Below, piece by piece: positions 43,805 through 52,882 of a stretch of DNA of 64,000 nucleotides (its first letter is position 1; the number at the start of each line of letters is the position of its first letter). A model generated the notes under the pieces. It saw only the letters and a program-made list of their open reading frames with translations, made no database searches and was not told the origin of the DNA. This DNA comes from Afipia sp. (GTDB taxonomy: Bacteria > Pseudomonadota > Alphaproteobacteria > Rhizobiales > Xanthobacteraceae), in the NCBI GenBank assembly GCA_017308575.1, contig JAFKEQ010000003.1, positions 868,001 through 932,000 on the forward strand, in the 5' to 3' direction. The position numbers were made by a program, and so were the translations under genes.

Positions 43805-44704
43805 TCAAGACGTCGTCAGCGTGGTTTGGTCTCTGGTTGCGGCAATGAACGCATCCAGAATGGGTGTTGATTGCGCATAGGCGACGGCCAGTTCGAACTC
43901 GACCGGTGCCCCGGGCCCGGTGAGTTCGCAGAATGCAACGCCCTTCCGGCCACCCGTCGCAAGGGCCCTCGAGACCAGGGCGACACCCATTCCGCCAGCC
44001 ACGAGATTCGCGATCGTCTCCATCTGTGGCGCTTCCTGACCGATATTCGGAATGAAGCCCGCCCGAGCGCATGCATCGAGGATGATGCGGTGAAGGCCCG
44101 GTCCCTGACGTGCGGAAAATAGAATCCAGGGATCGTGGGCAAGATCCGACAACTTGATCTGCGCGTGGCGGGCGAGGGGGTGTCCTTCCGGAATCGCTGC
44201 GACAAGCCTGTAGCGGGCCACGACCTCACTGGTCAGTCCGTCAGCGTTCTGAAGCGGAGGAATGACAAAGCCAAGATCGGCTTGCTGCGCGTTCAACAGC
44301 TCGATCTGCTGCGCCGTCATTGCTTCGCGCAATTCGAGTTTCACGGCCGGATAGCGCTCGCGAAAGCGTCGCAATATGGATGGCAGCAATTCGCGTGCGC
44401 CGCTGGCAACGAAGGTCACGCGCAGGGAGCCGGTCAATCCTGCGCCGGCGCGCTGCGCGGCGAGAACAGCGTGATCGGCCTGATTGACGGTCTTTCGCGC
44501 CTCTTCGAGGAAAACGCGTCCTGCTTCCGTCAGGCAGGTGATCCGGTTCGTGCGCTCGATGAGAGTGGCGCCGATGGCATCTTCGAGGCGCTTGATTGTC
44601 GCGGTCAGCGGCGGCTGCGCCATGTTGAGTCGATCCGCGGCGCGGCGGAAACTCAGTTCTTCCGCAACGACAATGAACTGTCTGAATTGGCGTAGTTCAA
44701 TCAT
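43805..44704 (-). CDS. LysR-family transcriptional regulator
   Basis: A 299-residue regulator. The winged helix-turn-helix occupies the first 60 residues (LRQFRQFIVVAEELSFRRAADRLNMAQPPLTATIKRLEDAIG), and the LysR substrate domain follows (GSLRVTFVASGARELLPSILRRFRE). The beginning MIELRQFRQFIVVA and QPPLTATI are like the CbnR/CatR/BenM subgroup, which regulates aromatic catabolism, but the ligand is unknown. It sits downstream of the MocR gene on the same strand, and its own target is not divergent from it. Confidence 0.93.
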   Translation of the reverse strand: MIELRQFRQFIVVAEELSFRRAADRLNMAQPPLTATIKRLEDAIGATLIERTNRITCLTEAGRVFLEEARKTVNQADHAVLAAQRAGAGLTGSLRVTFVASGARELLPSILRRFRERYPAVKLELREAMTAQQIELLNAQQADLGFVIPPLQNADGLTSEVVARYRLVAAIPEGHPLARHAQIKLSDLAHDPWILFSARQGPGLHRIILDACARAGFIPNIGQEAPQMETIANLVAGGMGVALVSRALATGGRKGVAFCELTGPGAPVEFELAVAYAQSTPILDAFIAATRDQTTLTTS

Positions 44705-44760
44705 TGTGACCGCCGACTCAAAACGTATTTAATGATCGCTTCAGATCCCTGTCGCTTGCT

Positions 44761-46143
44761 CTAGACAAACGACATTTCCTCGGCGGATTCGAGAATCCGT
44801 CGCAGCTCCACCAGCGCGCGCCTCAGTTCGTCATGGGTCTTCGGATGGCCGAGACAGATTCGGACGCCGAGCGTGCCGCGATCGACCTGTTGAAGGGCGC
44901 CTGGCGGAGCGAGCGTAATTCCGGCGCGCGCTGCCTGTGCGACCAGTGCGATCAACGTGCGTCCCGCGGGAATAGGCAGCCAGCGATGAAAGCCAGGTGT
45001 TTCGGAAATGACAGGCAGCCAGTTGCCGAGCACCTCGTCGGCAATCGCATTTCGACGTGTTGCTTCAGCACGCTTGAGATGGACCTGACGTATCAGGTCG
45101 CCGCCATGAATCAGCCGTGCGACGACCTCAGCCATCAGCGGCGATGCCATCCAGCCGGTCGCGCGGACCGCATTGTTCGCGCGATCCCGGAACTGGTCGG
45201 GGACCACCATGGCTGCAATACGCAGACCCGGAGCCAGGCATTTTGCAAAGCTTGTGATGTAAAAGCTACGCTCTGGCAGAAGCAGGGAAATCGGCTTGGG
45301 CGGCGTTTGGAACAGAAACGCGTAGGCGTCGTCTTCCAGCAGATAGCCGTCGTGCCGCCGGATGACGTCCGCAATTTCCTCCCGCCGTTCGTTGGGCATC
45401 GTTGTGCCGGTTGGCGTTTGCAACGTGGGCATGGAGAAGACCGTGCGGGCTTTTGTTTCTCCAAAGGCGCGATCGAGCGCATCGGGCAGCAGCCCGTGTT
45501 TGTCGCAATCCACACCGTGCAGCCGGTATCCGTTCTGCGCCGAGAGCGCGATCATACCGGAATAGGTGAAGCGCTCGGTCAGCACTATGCCGTTGGGGCT
45601 GGTCACCATGCCCATGGCAATCGAGAGACCATGCTGTCCGCCGTGGGTAATGAAGAGATGATCGGCATCGGTGGACATGCCGAGCTGCGCAAGCCATCCG
45701 ACCATGCTGTCACGGTGATGAGGCAGACCTTGATGCGGCAGGTAGCCGAGCAGGGGCTGGAGCACGCCATCCGCAACGATGTCTTTGAGGACCGAGGTGA
45801 TGAGCTCATCCTCGCCGGTATGTGGGGGTACGTTGAGCGCAAGGTTGAGCGTTGAAGCAGGACTTTCGCTGCTCACGGCCGGGCGCCTTCGCATCACGAA
45901 TGTGCCGCGTCCAACTTCTCCCGAAATAAGTCCGCGGGATTCCGCTTCGTAATAGGCTTTGGAGATGGTGCCGACGCTCAACCCGAGCTGTGACGCCATG
46001 TCACGCTGGGGAAGAAGGCGTGTGCCAGGCTTCAAGGTGCCCGACTTGATGTCTCTCTCCAGCGATTGGACGAACGCGAGGTAACGTGGTCCCGGCGTCT
46101 CGGGAAGAGTTGGAATCCATTCAGTTGGAAGGTCTTGCGACAC
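44761..46143 (-). CDS. MocR-type GntR regulator with aminotransferase domain
   Basis: A 460-residue regulator combining a GntR DNA-binding domain (about residues 12-85; LERDIKSGTLKPGTRLLPQRDMASQLGLS) with an aspartate-aminotransferase-like PLP domain. The PLP Lys is in ITSFAKCLAPGLRIA, and the DDAY segment holds the pyridine-N Asp region. The start is GTG 46143 (MSQDLPTEWIPTL), with CAGGA nine bases upstream; the frame runs upstream into the promoter. It is divergent from the molybdenum-hydroxylase operon and is its most likely regulator. Confidence 0.9.
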   Translation of the reverse strand: MSQDLPTEWIPTLPETPGPRYLAFVQSLERDIKSGTLKPGTRLLPQRDMASQLGLSVGTISKAYYEAESRGLISGEVGRGTFVMRRRPAVSSESPASTLNLALNVPPHTGEDELITSVLKDIVADGVLQPLLGYLPHQGLPHHRDSMVGWLAQLGMSTDADHLFITHGGQHGLSIAMGMVTSPNGIVLTERFTYSGMIALSAQNGYRLHGVDCDKHGLLPDALDRAFGETKARTVFSMPTLQTPTGTTMPNERREEIADVIRRHDGYLLEDDAYAFLFQTPPKPISLLLPERSFYITSFAKCLAPGLRIAAMVVPDQFRDRANNAVRATGWMASPLMAEVVARLIHGGDLIRQVHLKRAEATRRNAIADEVLGNWLPVISETPGFHRWLPIPAGRTLIALVAQAARAGITLAPPGALQQVDRGTLGVRICLGHPKTHDELRRALVELRRILESAEEMSFV

Positions 46144-46180
46144 GGCGTTGCATCCTGAAAAGCAGACATATCGGATAGTA

Positions 46181-46339
46181 CAATTCGAAAATTGTTTCAA
46201 TCCTCGGACGTGAAGACCTGCTTTTCTAACTGATACCGCGTAAATTTCATATAGAATTCCGTTGTTGCGGTGCAAACAGAGGCGATTGTGGTAATTGAAC
46301 TAGAATAAGTTTGACATTGCCCTCTCTTTTGATTTTATC
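46181..46339 (+). promoter_or_regulatory. Divergent control region with inverted repeat and promoter
   Basis: In the 216 bases between the MocR gene and the hydroxylase operon there is an inverted repeat CAATT-CGAA-AATTG (46181-46194) near the MocR start, and a promoter-like pair TTGACA (46311-46316) and TTTATC (46334-46339) with a 17-base spacer. The pair ends 20 bases before the NIPSNAP ATG. The region is AT-rich for this genome, as a regulated promoter would be. Confidence 0.5.
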
Positions 46340-46359
46340 GCCGCCAACCGCGCAAGCAG

Positions 46360-46695
46360 ATGGAGATGGCGTTGATTTACGAAATTCGCGTTTATGAGGC
46401 TGTTGAGGGCAAGGCGCCGGCGATGAGGGCGCGCTTCAAGGAGCATGTGGCGCCTCGTCTGCCGCGGCACGGCATTGAACTGCTCGGTGTGTTTGAAGCG
46501 CCGGCGGAAGATGGCCGCCTGACTTATGTGACGCGCTTCAAGTCCGAGGACGACCGCACGAAGGCATGGGCTGCATTCGGCGCCGATGCCGAGTGGCGCG
46601 AGATCAAGGCCGCCTCCGAAGTGAATGGCCCGCTGCTGAAGAACCAGACCGTCTCGGTGTTGTCGCCGGCCCTTGCCGGGCTGCTGCTGGGATAG
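46360..46695 (+). CDS. NIPSNAP-family small protein
   Basis: A 111-residue ferredoxin-like (dimeric alpha-beta barrel) protein of the NIPSNAP family. It starts IYEIRVYEAVEGKAPAMRARF and has the typical HVAPRLPRHGIELLGVFEA and WAAFGADAEWREIKAASE segments. Such small proteins are found next to catabolic operons and may bind a pathway intermediate; no catalytic role is known. ATG 46366 is an alternative start. It is the first gene of the hydroxylase operon. Confidence 0.88.
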   Translation: MEMALIYEIRVYEAVEGKAPAMRARFKEHVAPRLPRHGIELLGVFEAPAEDGRLTYVTRFKSEDDRTKAWAAFGADAEWREIKAASEVNGPLLKNQTVSVLSPALAGLLLG

Positions 46696-46750
46696 TCACC
46701 CCCGCGCATCGTGATGTCGTGTGAAAGACATCCAATGTGAAAGAAAGCCG

Positions 46751-47647
46751 ATGAAGCCAGCTCCCTTTGAATATGTCAGGCCGGGATCTATTGCCGAAGC
46801 TTGCGAACTCCTTGCTTCGGATGAAGACGCGCGCGTCATCTCGGGCGGGCAAACCCTGATCCCGATGCTGGCGATGCGTCTCGCGCGTCCGGCCAGGCTT
46901 GTCGATATTTACCGTTTGCCGGAATTGAACGGTATTCGCGTCGATGGCGATGTCCTTGCCATCGGCGCGACGACGCGTCAGGTCCAGGTCGAGCGCAGCG
47001 TCGTGGCGCGGGATGCGCTGCCGCTGCTCGCGAAGGCGTTGCCGTGGGTCGGTCATCCGCCGACGCGAAACCGGGGGACTGTCGGCGGTTCGGTAGCTCA
47101 CGCTGACCCGTCTGCGGAGATTCCACTGGTTGCCGTCACTTTGCAGGCGGAGATCGAGATCACCAATCCCGACGGCGTCTCCACGATGCCGGCTGACGAC
47201 TTCTTTATCGGCCCGATGCTCACGGCGGTGATGCCCGGCGATTGCGTAACGGGCGTGCGTTTTCCGATCTGGCGCCAGGCGCGGATCGGCACGGGATTTT
47301 ATGAGGTCAGCGCGCGTCAATCCGATTTCGCATTCGTGGCCGCCGCCGCGCAGGTGGCGATGGACGACAGCGGCAAGTGCGTCGATGCGGCGCTAGGGAT
47401 CGGCGGTGTCGGCGACCGGGCCATGCGTCTCGATGTGTCAGGCCTGATCGGCGGTTCGTTCGACAAGGCATCGATCACGGACATGGTGCGCGAGGCCACG
47501 CATGTGCTCGAGCCGACCAGCGATCTGCATGCCTCAGCAGAGTATCGCCTGCGTGTCGCCGTAACGCTCGGCGTGCGGGCACTTGAGGATGCGATTAAGG
47601 ACGCGCAGGTCGGGAGCGATCGCGCCGTTCACGGAGGAGCGCAATGA
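46751..47647 (+). CDS. FAD-binding subunit of a molybdenum hydroxylase
   Basis: A 298-residue medium subunit of the xanthine dehydrogenase/CO dehydrogenase family. FAD-contact motifs are ISGGQTLIPMLAMRLA and NRGTVGGSVAHADPSAEIP, followed by the CO-dehydrogenase-flavoprotein C-terminal domain. It passes electrons from the iron-sulfur subunit to an acceptor. The ATG at 46751 fits the family start (MKPAPFEYVRPGS). The end overlaps the next gene (ATGA), so the three subunits are co-translated. Confidence 0.93.
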   Translation: MKPAPFEYVRPGSIAEACELLASDEDARVISGGQTLIPMLAMRLARPARLVDIYRLPELNGIRVDGDVLAIGATTRQVQVERSVVARDALPLLAKALPWVGHPPTRNRGTVGGSVAHADPSAEIPLVAVTLQAEIEITNPDGVSTMPADDFFIGPMLTAVMPGDCVTGVRFPIWRQARIGTGFYEVSARQSDFAFVAAAAQVAMDDSGKCVDAALGIGGVGDRAMRLDVSGLIGGSFDKASITDMVREATHVLEPTSDLHASAEYRLRVAVTLGVRALEDAIKDAQVGSDRAVHGGAQ

Positions 47648-48189
47648 AGGTTTCTCTCACGGTCAATGGCCGCGTCCGGGAAGTGGACGTCGAGCCGCGG
47701 AAAACGCTGCTGGATACGCTTCGCGAAGATCTGGCTCTTGTCGGCAGCCACACCGGCTGCGAGCACGGCGTTTGCGGCGCCTGCACCATTCTTCTCGATG
47801 GCGCGCCGGTCCGTTCGTGCCTGATGTTTGCTGCTCAGGCCGACGGCTACGATATCACGACAATCGAAGGGCTCGCTCCGGCTCCGGGCGAATTGAGCGT
47901 TCTTCAGGATGCATTTTGTGAAACTCATGGCATGCAGTGCGGCTATTGCACGCCGGGCATGATTCTCGCGGCTCATTCGCTTCTTGAGCGCACGGTTGAG
48001 CCGACGCGCGAAGACATCGTGGATGCGATTTCCGGAAATATCTGCCGCTGCACAGGTTATGGCCAGATTATCGAAGCCATCGAACTCGCAGCCGAACGTC
48101 TGCGCAAGGCCAACAGCCCGCGTTCCACCGAGACAGATCAAGTCGAGGAGAAGGTGAAGGCCGTCGCGGCACAGGGAGGCCGCCGATGA
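47644..48189 (+). CDS. 2Fe-2S subunit of a molybdenum hydroxylase
   Basis: A 181-residue small subunit with two 2Fe-2S clusters. The N-terminal plant-type cluster has GCEHGVCGACTILLDG, and the C-terminal cluster has QCGYCTPGM and CRCTGY. It bridges electrons from the molybdenum site to FAD. The C-terminal 30 residues (SPRSTETDQVEEKVKAVAAQ) are a tail beyond the usual 150-160-residue size. It overlaps both neighbours by four bases. Confidence 0.95.
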   Translation: MKVSLTVNGRVREVDVEPRKTLLDTLREDLALVGSHTGCEHGVCGACTILLDGAPVRSCLMFAAQADGYDITTIEGLAPAPGELSVLQDAFCETHGMQCGYCTPGMILAAHSLLERTVEPTREDIVDAISGNICRCTGYGQIIEAIELAAERLRKANSPRSTETDQVEEKVKAVAAQGGRR

Positions 48190-50585
48190 GCGAGCATCCG
48201 ACAACTCTGAAATTCGTATCGTCGAACCGCCGGGTTCGGGAAGACCGGCGCTTTGTTGTCGGCGGTGGGCATTACGTTGCCGATATCGTTCTCGACGAGA
48301 TGCTGCACGTCGCCATCGTGCCGTCGCAATATCCGGCGGCGCGCATCGTATCGATCGATACGACCGAAGCGCTGAAAATGCCGGGCGTCGTTTATGCGCT
48401 GACGGGCGAAGAACTGGTCAAAGCTGTCGATCCGCTGATGAACGGTCTCGATACGCCAAAGGTGCGGCGCTATCCGCTGGCTGTCGGTCAGGTGCGGTAT
48501 GCGGGTGAATGGGTCGTGGCCGTTGTGGCCGAGACCCGCGCCCAGGCCGAGGACGCGATTGAGAAGGTTCGTGTCGAATACGAGCCGTTGCCATACGTCA
48601 TCGATGCCGAAGACGCGATCACGGACGCAAGTCCGAACGTCCATCCCGAGCACGGCACCAACGTGCTGCTCGACAAGACGTTCGTCTGGGGCGAGGTCGA
48701 CAAGCATTTCGCGGAAAGCCCGCGGCATCTGTCCTTCCGGGTGAAGTGGGGCCGCAATTCCACCGTGCCGATCGAAACGTTCGGCGTGGTGGCGAGGTGG
48801 GACGCATGGCGCGACATGCTCGACGTCTGGGCTTCGATCCAGATGCCGAAGTATCCCGACCAGATTTCCCGCGCCTTGCGGATTCCGACCAACAATGTTC
48901 GCGTGCATCACGACGTTGACGTCGGCGGCAGCTATGGCGTCAAGCGCGGAATCAAGCACACCGTTCTCGTGTCTCATCTCTCGCGCATTCTGAACCGGCC
49001 GGTTCGCCTGATCGAGGACCGGCTTGAGAACATGCGGGCCGGTGACGCGCATGGTCCGGAGCGTCTGTTCGATGTCGATATCGCCTTTAATAATGACGGT
49101 ATCGTCAAGTCGATGAAGATGCGCGCGCTCGACAATGTCGGCGCCTATGCGGGACGTTCGCCGTTCCAGCTCGGCAAGCCGATCGGCGCCATCGTCGGCC
49201 CCTACAAGATCGAAAGCGTTCAGTACCGCGCCATGGCGACCATGTCGAACAAGGCGGCGCAGGAAGCGGTCCGTGGCTTCGGTCAGGCACCGACGAATTA
49301 CGCCATTGAGACGGCGATCGACAAGGTCGCAGCGGCCGTGGGATTGGATCCCATCGAGGTGCGCCGCCGCAACTTCATCCGCAGCGACGAATTTCCTTAT
49401 CTGATCCCGAGCGGAACGCACTACGACAGCGGCGACTATCACACGGTCGTCGAAAAGGTGCTGACCAACGCGAACTATGATGCGTTGCTGAAGGAGCGGG
49501 ATGAACTCCGCGCCCAAGGCATGATGGCGGGCATCGGCGTTGCTGCATGTCTCGAGCCGAGCGGCGGAAATTCGTCGTTCGAGCCGCTGCTTAACGAGAA
49601 GAACACCACCACGACCTGGATGGATTCCTGCCGCATCAATGTGGACGGCGTGGGCTTTGTGACGGTGACCATTCACACCACGTCATCGGGGCAGGGGCAT
49701 GAAACGCTCGCCGCCACCGTGGTCGGTGAAGTGCTGGAAATCGATCCGGACAAAATCCGCATCGTGCGGCCGGATTCGCTGGCGAGCCTGCCGTCGAACA
49801 CGCCGGTCGGCAGCCGAATGGCCATCATGATGGGCGGCGCCTGCTATCACGCGGCACAAAAGCTGAAGGCCAAGCTGATCAAGATCGCCGCGCATCAGTT
49901 CGGAATTGCCGACGATGATGCCGATTATGCTCAAGGCAATGTGAGCGATCCGACGTCGGGCAAGACATTGTCATGGATGGAGCTTGTCAATCTCGGACAC
50001 CGTCAATTTCACTCGCTGCCGGAAGGAATGGAGCCAGGTCTCGAAACCACGCATGTGATGCAGGTGCCGACCGGCAGCAAGTTGCCAGAGAACGGCCGCG
50101 TGCAGATGTATCCATGCCATTCGTTTGAATTCCATCTTGTTCTGGTGGCGTTCGATCCCGAAATCGCAAAGCCGCAAATCCGGCGTTACCTCATCGGCCA
50201 TGACTGCGGCACGGTGATCAACCCGCACATCGTCAAGGGAATGACGCTTGGCGGCATCGCGCATGGTCTTGGCGCAACCCTGCTCGAGGAATTCGTCTAC
50301 GACGATGAAGGCCAGATGCTGACCCAGTCCTTCATGGACTATCTGCTGCCGTCGTCACACGAAATGCCGGACGTCGAGATCGTGCATCACTGCACGCCGT
50401 CGCCGTTCACGGTGTTCGGACAGAAGGGCTCGGGCGAGAGCGGTTATCTTGGCTCTCCCGCTGCTATTTCCGGCGCCATCAACGATGCCGTTTCATCGCT
50501 CGGTATCTCGTTCTCCAGGCTCCCCATTCGTATTGCTGCTATCAGCGACGCCATCGCTGCGGCGGAAGCGACCAAGAAAGGATAA
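48186..50585 (+). CDS. Molybdopterin-binding large subunit of a molybdenum hydroxylase (not CO dehydrogenase)
   Basis: A 799-residue catalytic subunit of the xanthine oxidase family. The molybdopterin regions include GGSYGVKRG, TTSSGQGHET and the C-terminal QKGSGESGYLG with the catalytic Glu of this family. The active-site loop is AVRGFGQAPTNYAIE, not the AYRCSFR of aerobic CO dehydrogenase, so CO is not the substrate. Substrates of related enzymes are N-heterocycles, aldehydes or CoA-bound rings. The neighbouring hydrolases fit a heterocyclic or aromatic acid. No XdhC-like maturation gene is next to it. Confidence 0.93.
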   Translation: MSEHPTTLKFVSSNRRVREDRRFVVGGGHYVADIVLDEMLHVAIVPSQYPAARIVSIDTTEALKMPGVVYALTGEELVKAVDPLMNGLDTPKVRRYPLAVGQVRYAGEWVVAVVAETRAQAEDAIEKVRVEYEPLPYVIDAEDAITDASPNVHPEHGTNVLLDKTFVWGEVDKHFAESPRHLSFRVKWGRNSTVPIETFGVVARWDAWRDMLDVWASIQMPKYPDQISRALRIPTNNVRVHHDVDVGGSYGVKRGIKHTVLVSHLSRILNRPVRLIEDRLENMRAGDAHGPERLFDVDIAFNNDGIVKSMKMRALDNVGAYAGRSPFQLGKPIGAIVGPYKIESVQYRAMATMSNKAAQEAVRGFGQAPTNYAIETAIDKVAAAVGLDPIEVRRRNFIRSDEFPYLIPSGTHYDSGDYHTVVEKVLTNANYDALLKERDELRAQGMMAGIGVAACLEPSGGNSSFEPLLNEKNTTTTWMDSCRINVDGVGFVTVTIHTTSSGQGHETLAATVVGEVLEIDPDKIRIVRPDSLASLPSNTPVGSRMAIMMGGACYHAAQKLKAKLIKIAAHQFGIADDDADYAQGNVSDPTSGKTLSWMELVNLGHRQFHSLPEGMEPGLETTHVMQVPTGSKLPENGRVQMYPCHSFEFHLVLVAFDPEIAKPQIRRYLIGHDCGTVINPHIVKGMTLGGIAHGLGATLLEEFVYDDEGQMLTQSFMDYLLPSSHEMPDVEIVHHCTPSPFTVFGQKGSGESGYLGSPAAISGAINDAVSSLGISFSRLPIRIAAISDAIAAAEATKKG

Positions 50586-50589
50586 AAAC

Positions 50590-51567
50590 GTGATCGTTGA
50601 TTGCCACGCACATCTGGTGCCTCCGAGCCTGCTCGATGCAATCCGGGCCGACAAGGCGAAATTCCCGTCCGTTCGTCTGATCGAGGAAGGCGGCAGCCTC
50701 GGCTTCTCTTTCGCTGGCAACAAGCCGACCCGTCCGGTCTCGAAGCCGCTCAGCGATATTGCTGCGCGCCTGCAATGGATGGATACGCAGAAGATCGAGC
50801 GCCAGGTGGTTGGTGGCTGGCTCGACATGTTTGCCTATGAAATTCCGGCAGCAGAAGGCGAAGAGTGGTCGCGTCTGATCAACACGCATCTGGCGCAGGC
50901 CAGCAAGGAACAGCCGCGCTTTATCTCGCTGGCGACCGTGCCGCTGCAGGATGGCGCACGCGCCGCGCAGGTGCTGCGAGATGCTCACAAGGCCGGTTTC
51001 AAGGGCGCGATGATCGGTACCCAGCCGAAGGGCAAGGGCGGCGTTCTCGATGATCCGACGCTTGCTCCGTTCTGGGAAGCCGCGAACGAACTCGGCTCGA
51101 TCATCTTCATTCACCCGGTGTTCGAGAGCGGCGACGACCGCGTGCATGACTACGGCATGGCGAACGCCGTCGGCCGCATCACCGACACGCTGATCGCAAT
51201 GTCGCGCCTCATCTATGCGGGGCACGTCACGCGCTATTCGAACATGAAGGTGGTTGCGGGTATCGGTGGCGCTGCGCTGCCGTATGTCATCGGTCGTCTG
51301 CGCCGGAATTATTCGCTCGACAAGGACAAGCTCGGCGATCCGGATGCCGCGCTCGCCGCCATGTATTACGACACCATCGTTCAGGATACCCGCGCGCTGC
51401 GCTATCTCGCCGACGTCGTCGGTGCGGATCGCATCATGATGGGATCCGATATGCCGTTCCCGATCGGCGATCTTGCACCGCTCAATATCGTTCAGGATAC
51501 GTCGTTCTCTGACAGCGAACGGGCGTCGATCAACGGTGGGCTGGCCCAGCGGTTGTTCGGTCTCTGA
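50590..51567 (+). CDS. ACMSD-like amidohydrolase-2 family protein
   Basis: A 325-residue TIM-barrel hydrolase or decarboxylase. The start is GTG 50590, four bases past the large subunit; the open frame runs back into that gene. The metal site begins with IVDCHAHL (H6 and H8), with the middle His in FIHPVFESGD and the Asp in MMGSDMPFPIGD. It is close to ACMSD, which decarboxylates 2-amino-3-carboxymuconate semialdehyde, but the substrate should follow from the ring product of the hydroxylase. It is distinct from the longer amidohydrolase at 40.3 kb. Confidence 0.9.
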   Translation: MIVDCHAHLVPPSLLDAIRADKAKFPSVRLIEEGGSLGFSFAGNKPTRPVSKPLSDIAARLQWMDTQKIERQVVGGWLDMFAYEIPAAEGEEWSRLINTHLAQASKEQPRFISLATVPLQDGARAAQVLRDAHKAGFKGAMIGTQPKGKGGVLDDPTLAPFWEAANELGSIIFIHPVFESGDDRVHDYGMANAVGRITDTLIAMSRLIYAGHVTRYSNMKVVAGIGGAALPYVIGRLRRNYSLDKDKLGDPDAALAAMYYDTIVQDTRALRYLADVVGADRIMMGSDMPFPIGDLAPLNIVQDTSFSDSERASINGGLAQRLFGL

Positions 51568-51577
51568 GGAGGGCAGC

Positions 51578-52033
51578 ATGAAACTCGATATTAGCGGCAG
51601 CGAAACCATTCCGACCTCGGTTGAGGCGCTCTGGGTTGCCCTTAACGATCCGGTCGTTCTGACCCGTTGCATTCCGGGCTGCAAAAGCATGACGGAGACT
51701 GCGCCGGATTCCTACAAGGTTGAAATGCAGCTTCGCGTCGCCGCCGTAGGCGGCACGTTTGAAGGTGCGGTCAGCCTGTCCGACAAGGACGAGCCGAAGT
51801 CGTGCAACATTCAGGTTTCGGGCAGCGGCTCGATCGGCCATGGCACGGGAACGGCCCGGTTCGAGCTCGAGCCGGACGGTGACGGCACGAAGCTGATCTA
51901 CAAGGGCGCCGGCGAGATCGGCGGTCTTGTCGCCGGCGTCGGGCAGCGCATTCTGTCAAGCGTCTCGAAACATCTGATCGGCCGCTTTTTTGTCGCACTC
52001 CGCAAGGAGTTCGAAGCTGCGAACAAAGCCTAG
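51578..52033 (+). CDS. CoxG-like SRPBCC protein
   Basis: A 151-residue protein of the carbon-monoxide-dehydrogenase subunit G family (SRPBCC fold). It begins MKLDISGSETIPTSVEALW, a segment typical of CoxG, and has LTRCIPGCKSM near residue 30. CoxG-like proteins are often beside molybdenum hydroxylases and may anchor or help assemble them at the membrane or bind quinone. The ATG at 51578 has GAGGAGGG before it. It is co-directional with its neighbours within 10 bases. Confidence 0.92.
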   Translation: MKLDISGSETIPTSVEALWVALNDPVVLTRCIPGCKSMTETAPDSYKVEMQLRVAAVGGTFEGAVSLSDKDEPKSCNIQVSGSGSIGHGTGTARFELEPDGDGTKLIYKGAGEIGGLVAGVGQRILSSVSKHLIGRFFVALRKEFEAANKA

Positions 52034-52042
52034 AGTAACGTC

Positions 52043-52867
52043 ATGGTTACGTCGTCAAGCCGTATCGAGCGCATTGAAGTTGAGCCCGGAATCCGCCTTG
52101 CGGTGGAACGTCCTGCTGCTTTGGACAAGCCGATCGTCATGCTCAGCAACTCGATTGGCGCAAGCATGGGGATGTGGGACGAGGTTTGCGATCGGTTGTC
52201 CGATCGGATGAGCTTCGTGCGTTACGACACCCGCGGTCACGGCAAGTCGGATGTGCCGGCGGGGCCGTATACCGCCGAACGGCTAGGCTTGGACGCCGTC
52301 GCCATCCTCGACGCGTTGAACATCCGTCAGGCTGTTTTCTGCGGCCTGTCGCTGGGTGGTTTGACCGGCATGTGGCTCGGCGCTAACCGGGCCGAGCGGC
52401 TGAGCGGGCTGGTCTTGGCTAACACCGCAGCGAACTTCCCGCCGGCTTCGATGTGGCAGGATCGCGCCGCCGCGGTTCGCGCGAACGGAATGGGTTCGCT
52501 GGTGTCCGCGACGCTGGATCGCTGGTTCACGACGGCGTTTCGCGAGCGGGCTCCCAAACGCATCGAAGAACTGGCGGAGATGATTGGCGCGACGCCGTTG
52601 GAAGGCTATGCCGGATGCTGCGAGGTTCTTGCAGTTGCCGACCTCAAGCCGCGCCTGTCCGATATTTCCTGCCCGGTTCATGTGATCTGCGGCGCGCACG
52701 ATCCATCGACGCCGCCCTCTCGCGGAGAGGAGATCGTGGCCGGAATCAAGGGAGCGAAAATGGCGACGATTGATGCCGCGCACATTTCCTCGGTCGAGGC
52801 TCCGGACGCGTTTGCGCGTGAACTCACGGAATTCATCTTTCGCGCCGTCAGCGCGACAACAGCATAA
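52043..52867 (+). CDS. Alpha/beta hydrolase, PcaD-like
   Basis: A 274-residue alpha/beta-hydrolase-fold enzyme similar to 3-oxoadipate enol-lactonase. The nucleophile Ser is in CGLSLGGLTG, the acid is likely the Asp in GAHDPSTPP and the His is in DAAHISSVE. The N-terminus IRLAVERPAALDKPIVMLSNSIG and RYDTRGHGKS fit the PcaD group. It probably hydrolyses a lactone or amide later in the pathway. It follows CoxG after nine bases and precedes the importer genes by 15. Confidence 0.9.
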   Translation: MVTSSSRIERIEVEPGIRLAVERPAALDKPIVMLSNSIGASMGMWDEVCDRLSDRMSFVRYDTRGHGKSDVPAGPYTAERLGLDAVAILDALNIRQAVFCGLSLGGLTGMWLGANRAERLSGLVLANTAANFPPASMWQDRAAAVRANGMGSLVSATLDRWFTTAFRERAPKRIEELAEMIGATPLEGYAGCCEVLAVADLKPRLSDISCPVHVICGAHDPSTPPSRGEEIVAGIKGAKMATIDAAHISSVEAPDAFARELTEFIFRAVSATTA

Positions 52868-52882
52868 CAGGAGGAGAAGATT

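Noticed and set aside
48138..49676. A 512-codon minus-strand frame over the hydroxylase large subunit
   Set aside because: It mirrors the codon bias of the real gene and has no recognisable protein features.
46751..50585. Aerobic carbon monoxide dehydrogenase (CoxMSL)
   Set aside because: Subunit order and a CoxG-like gene suggest it, but the large subunit lacks the AYRCSFR loop with the copper-bound Cys.
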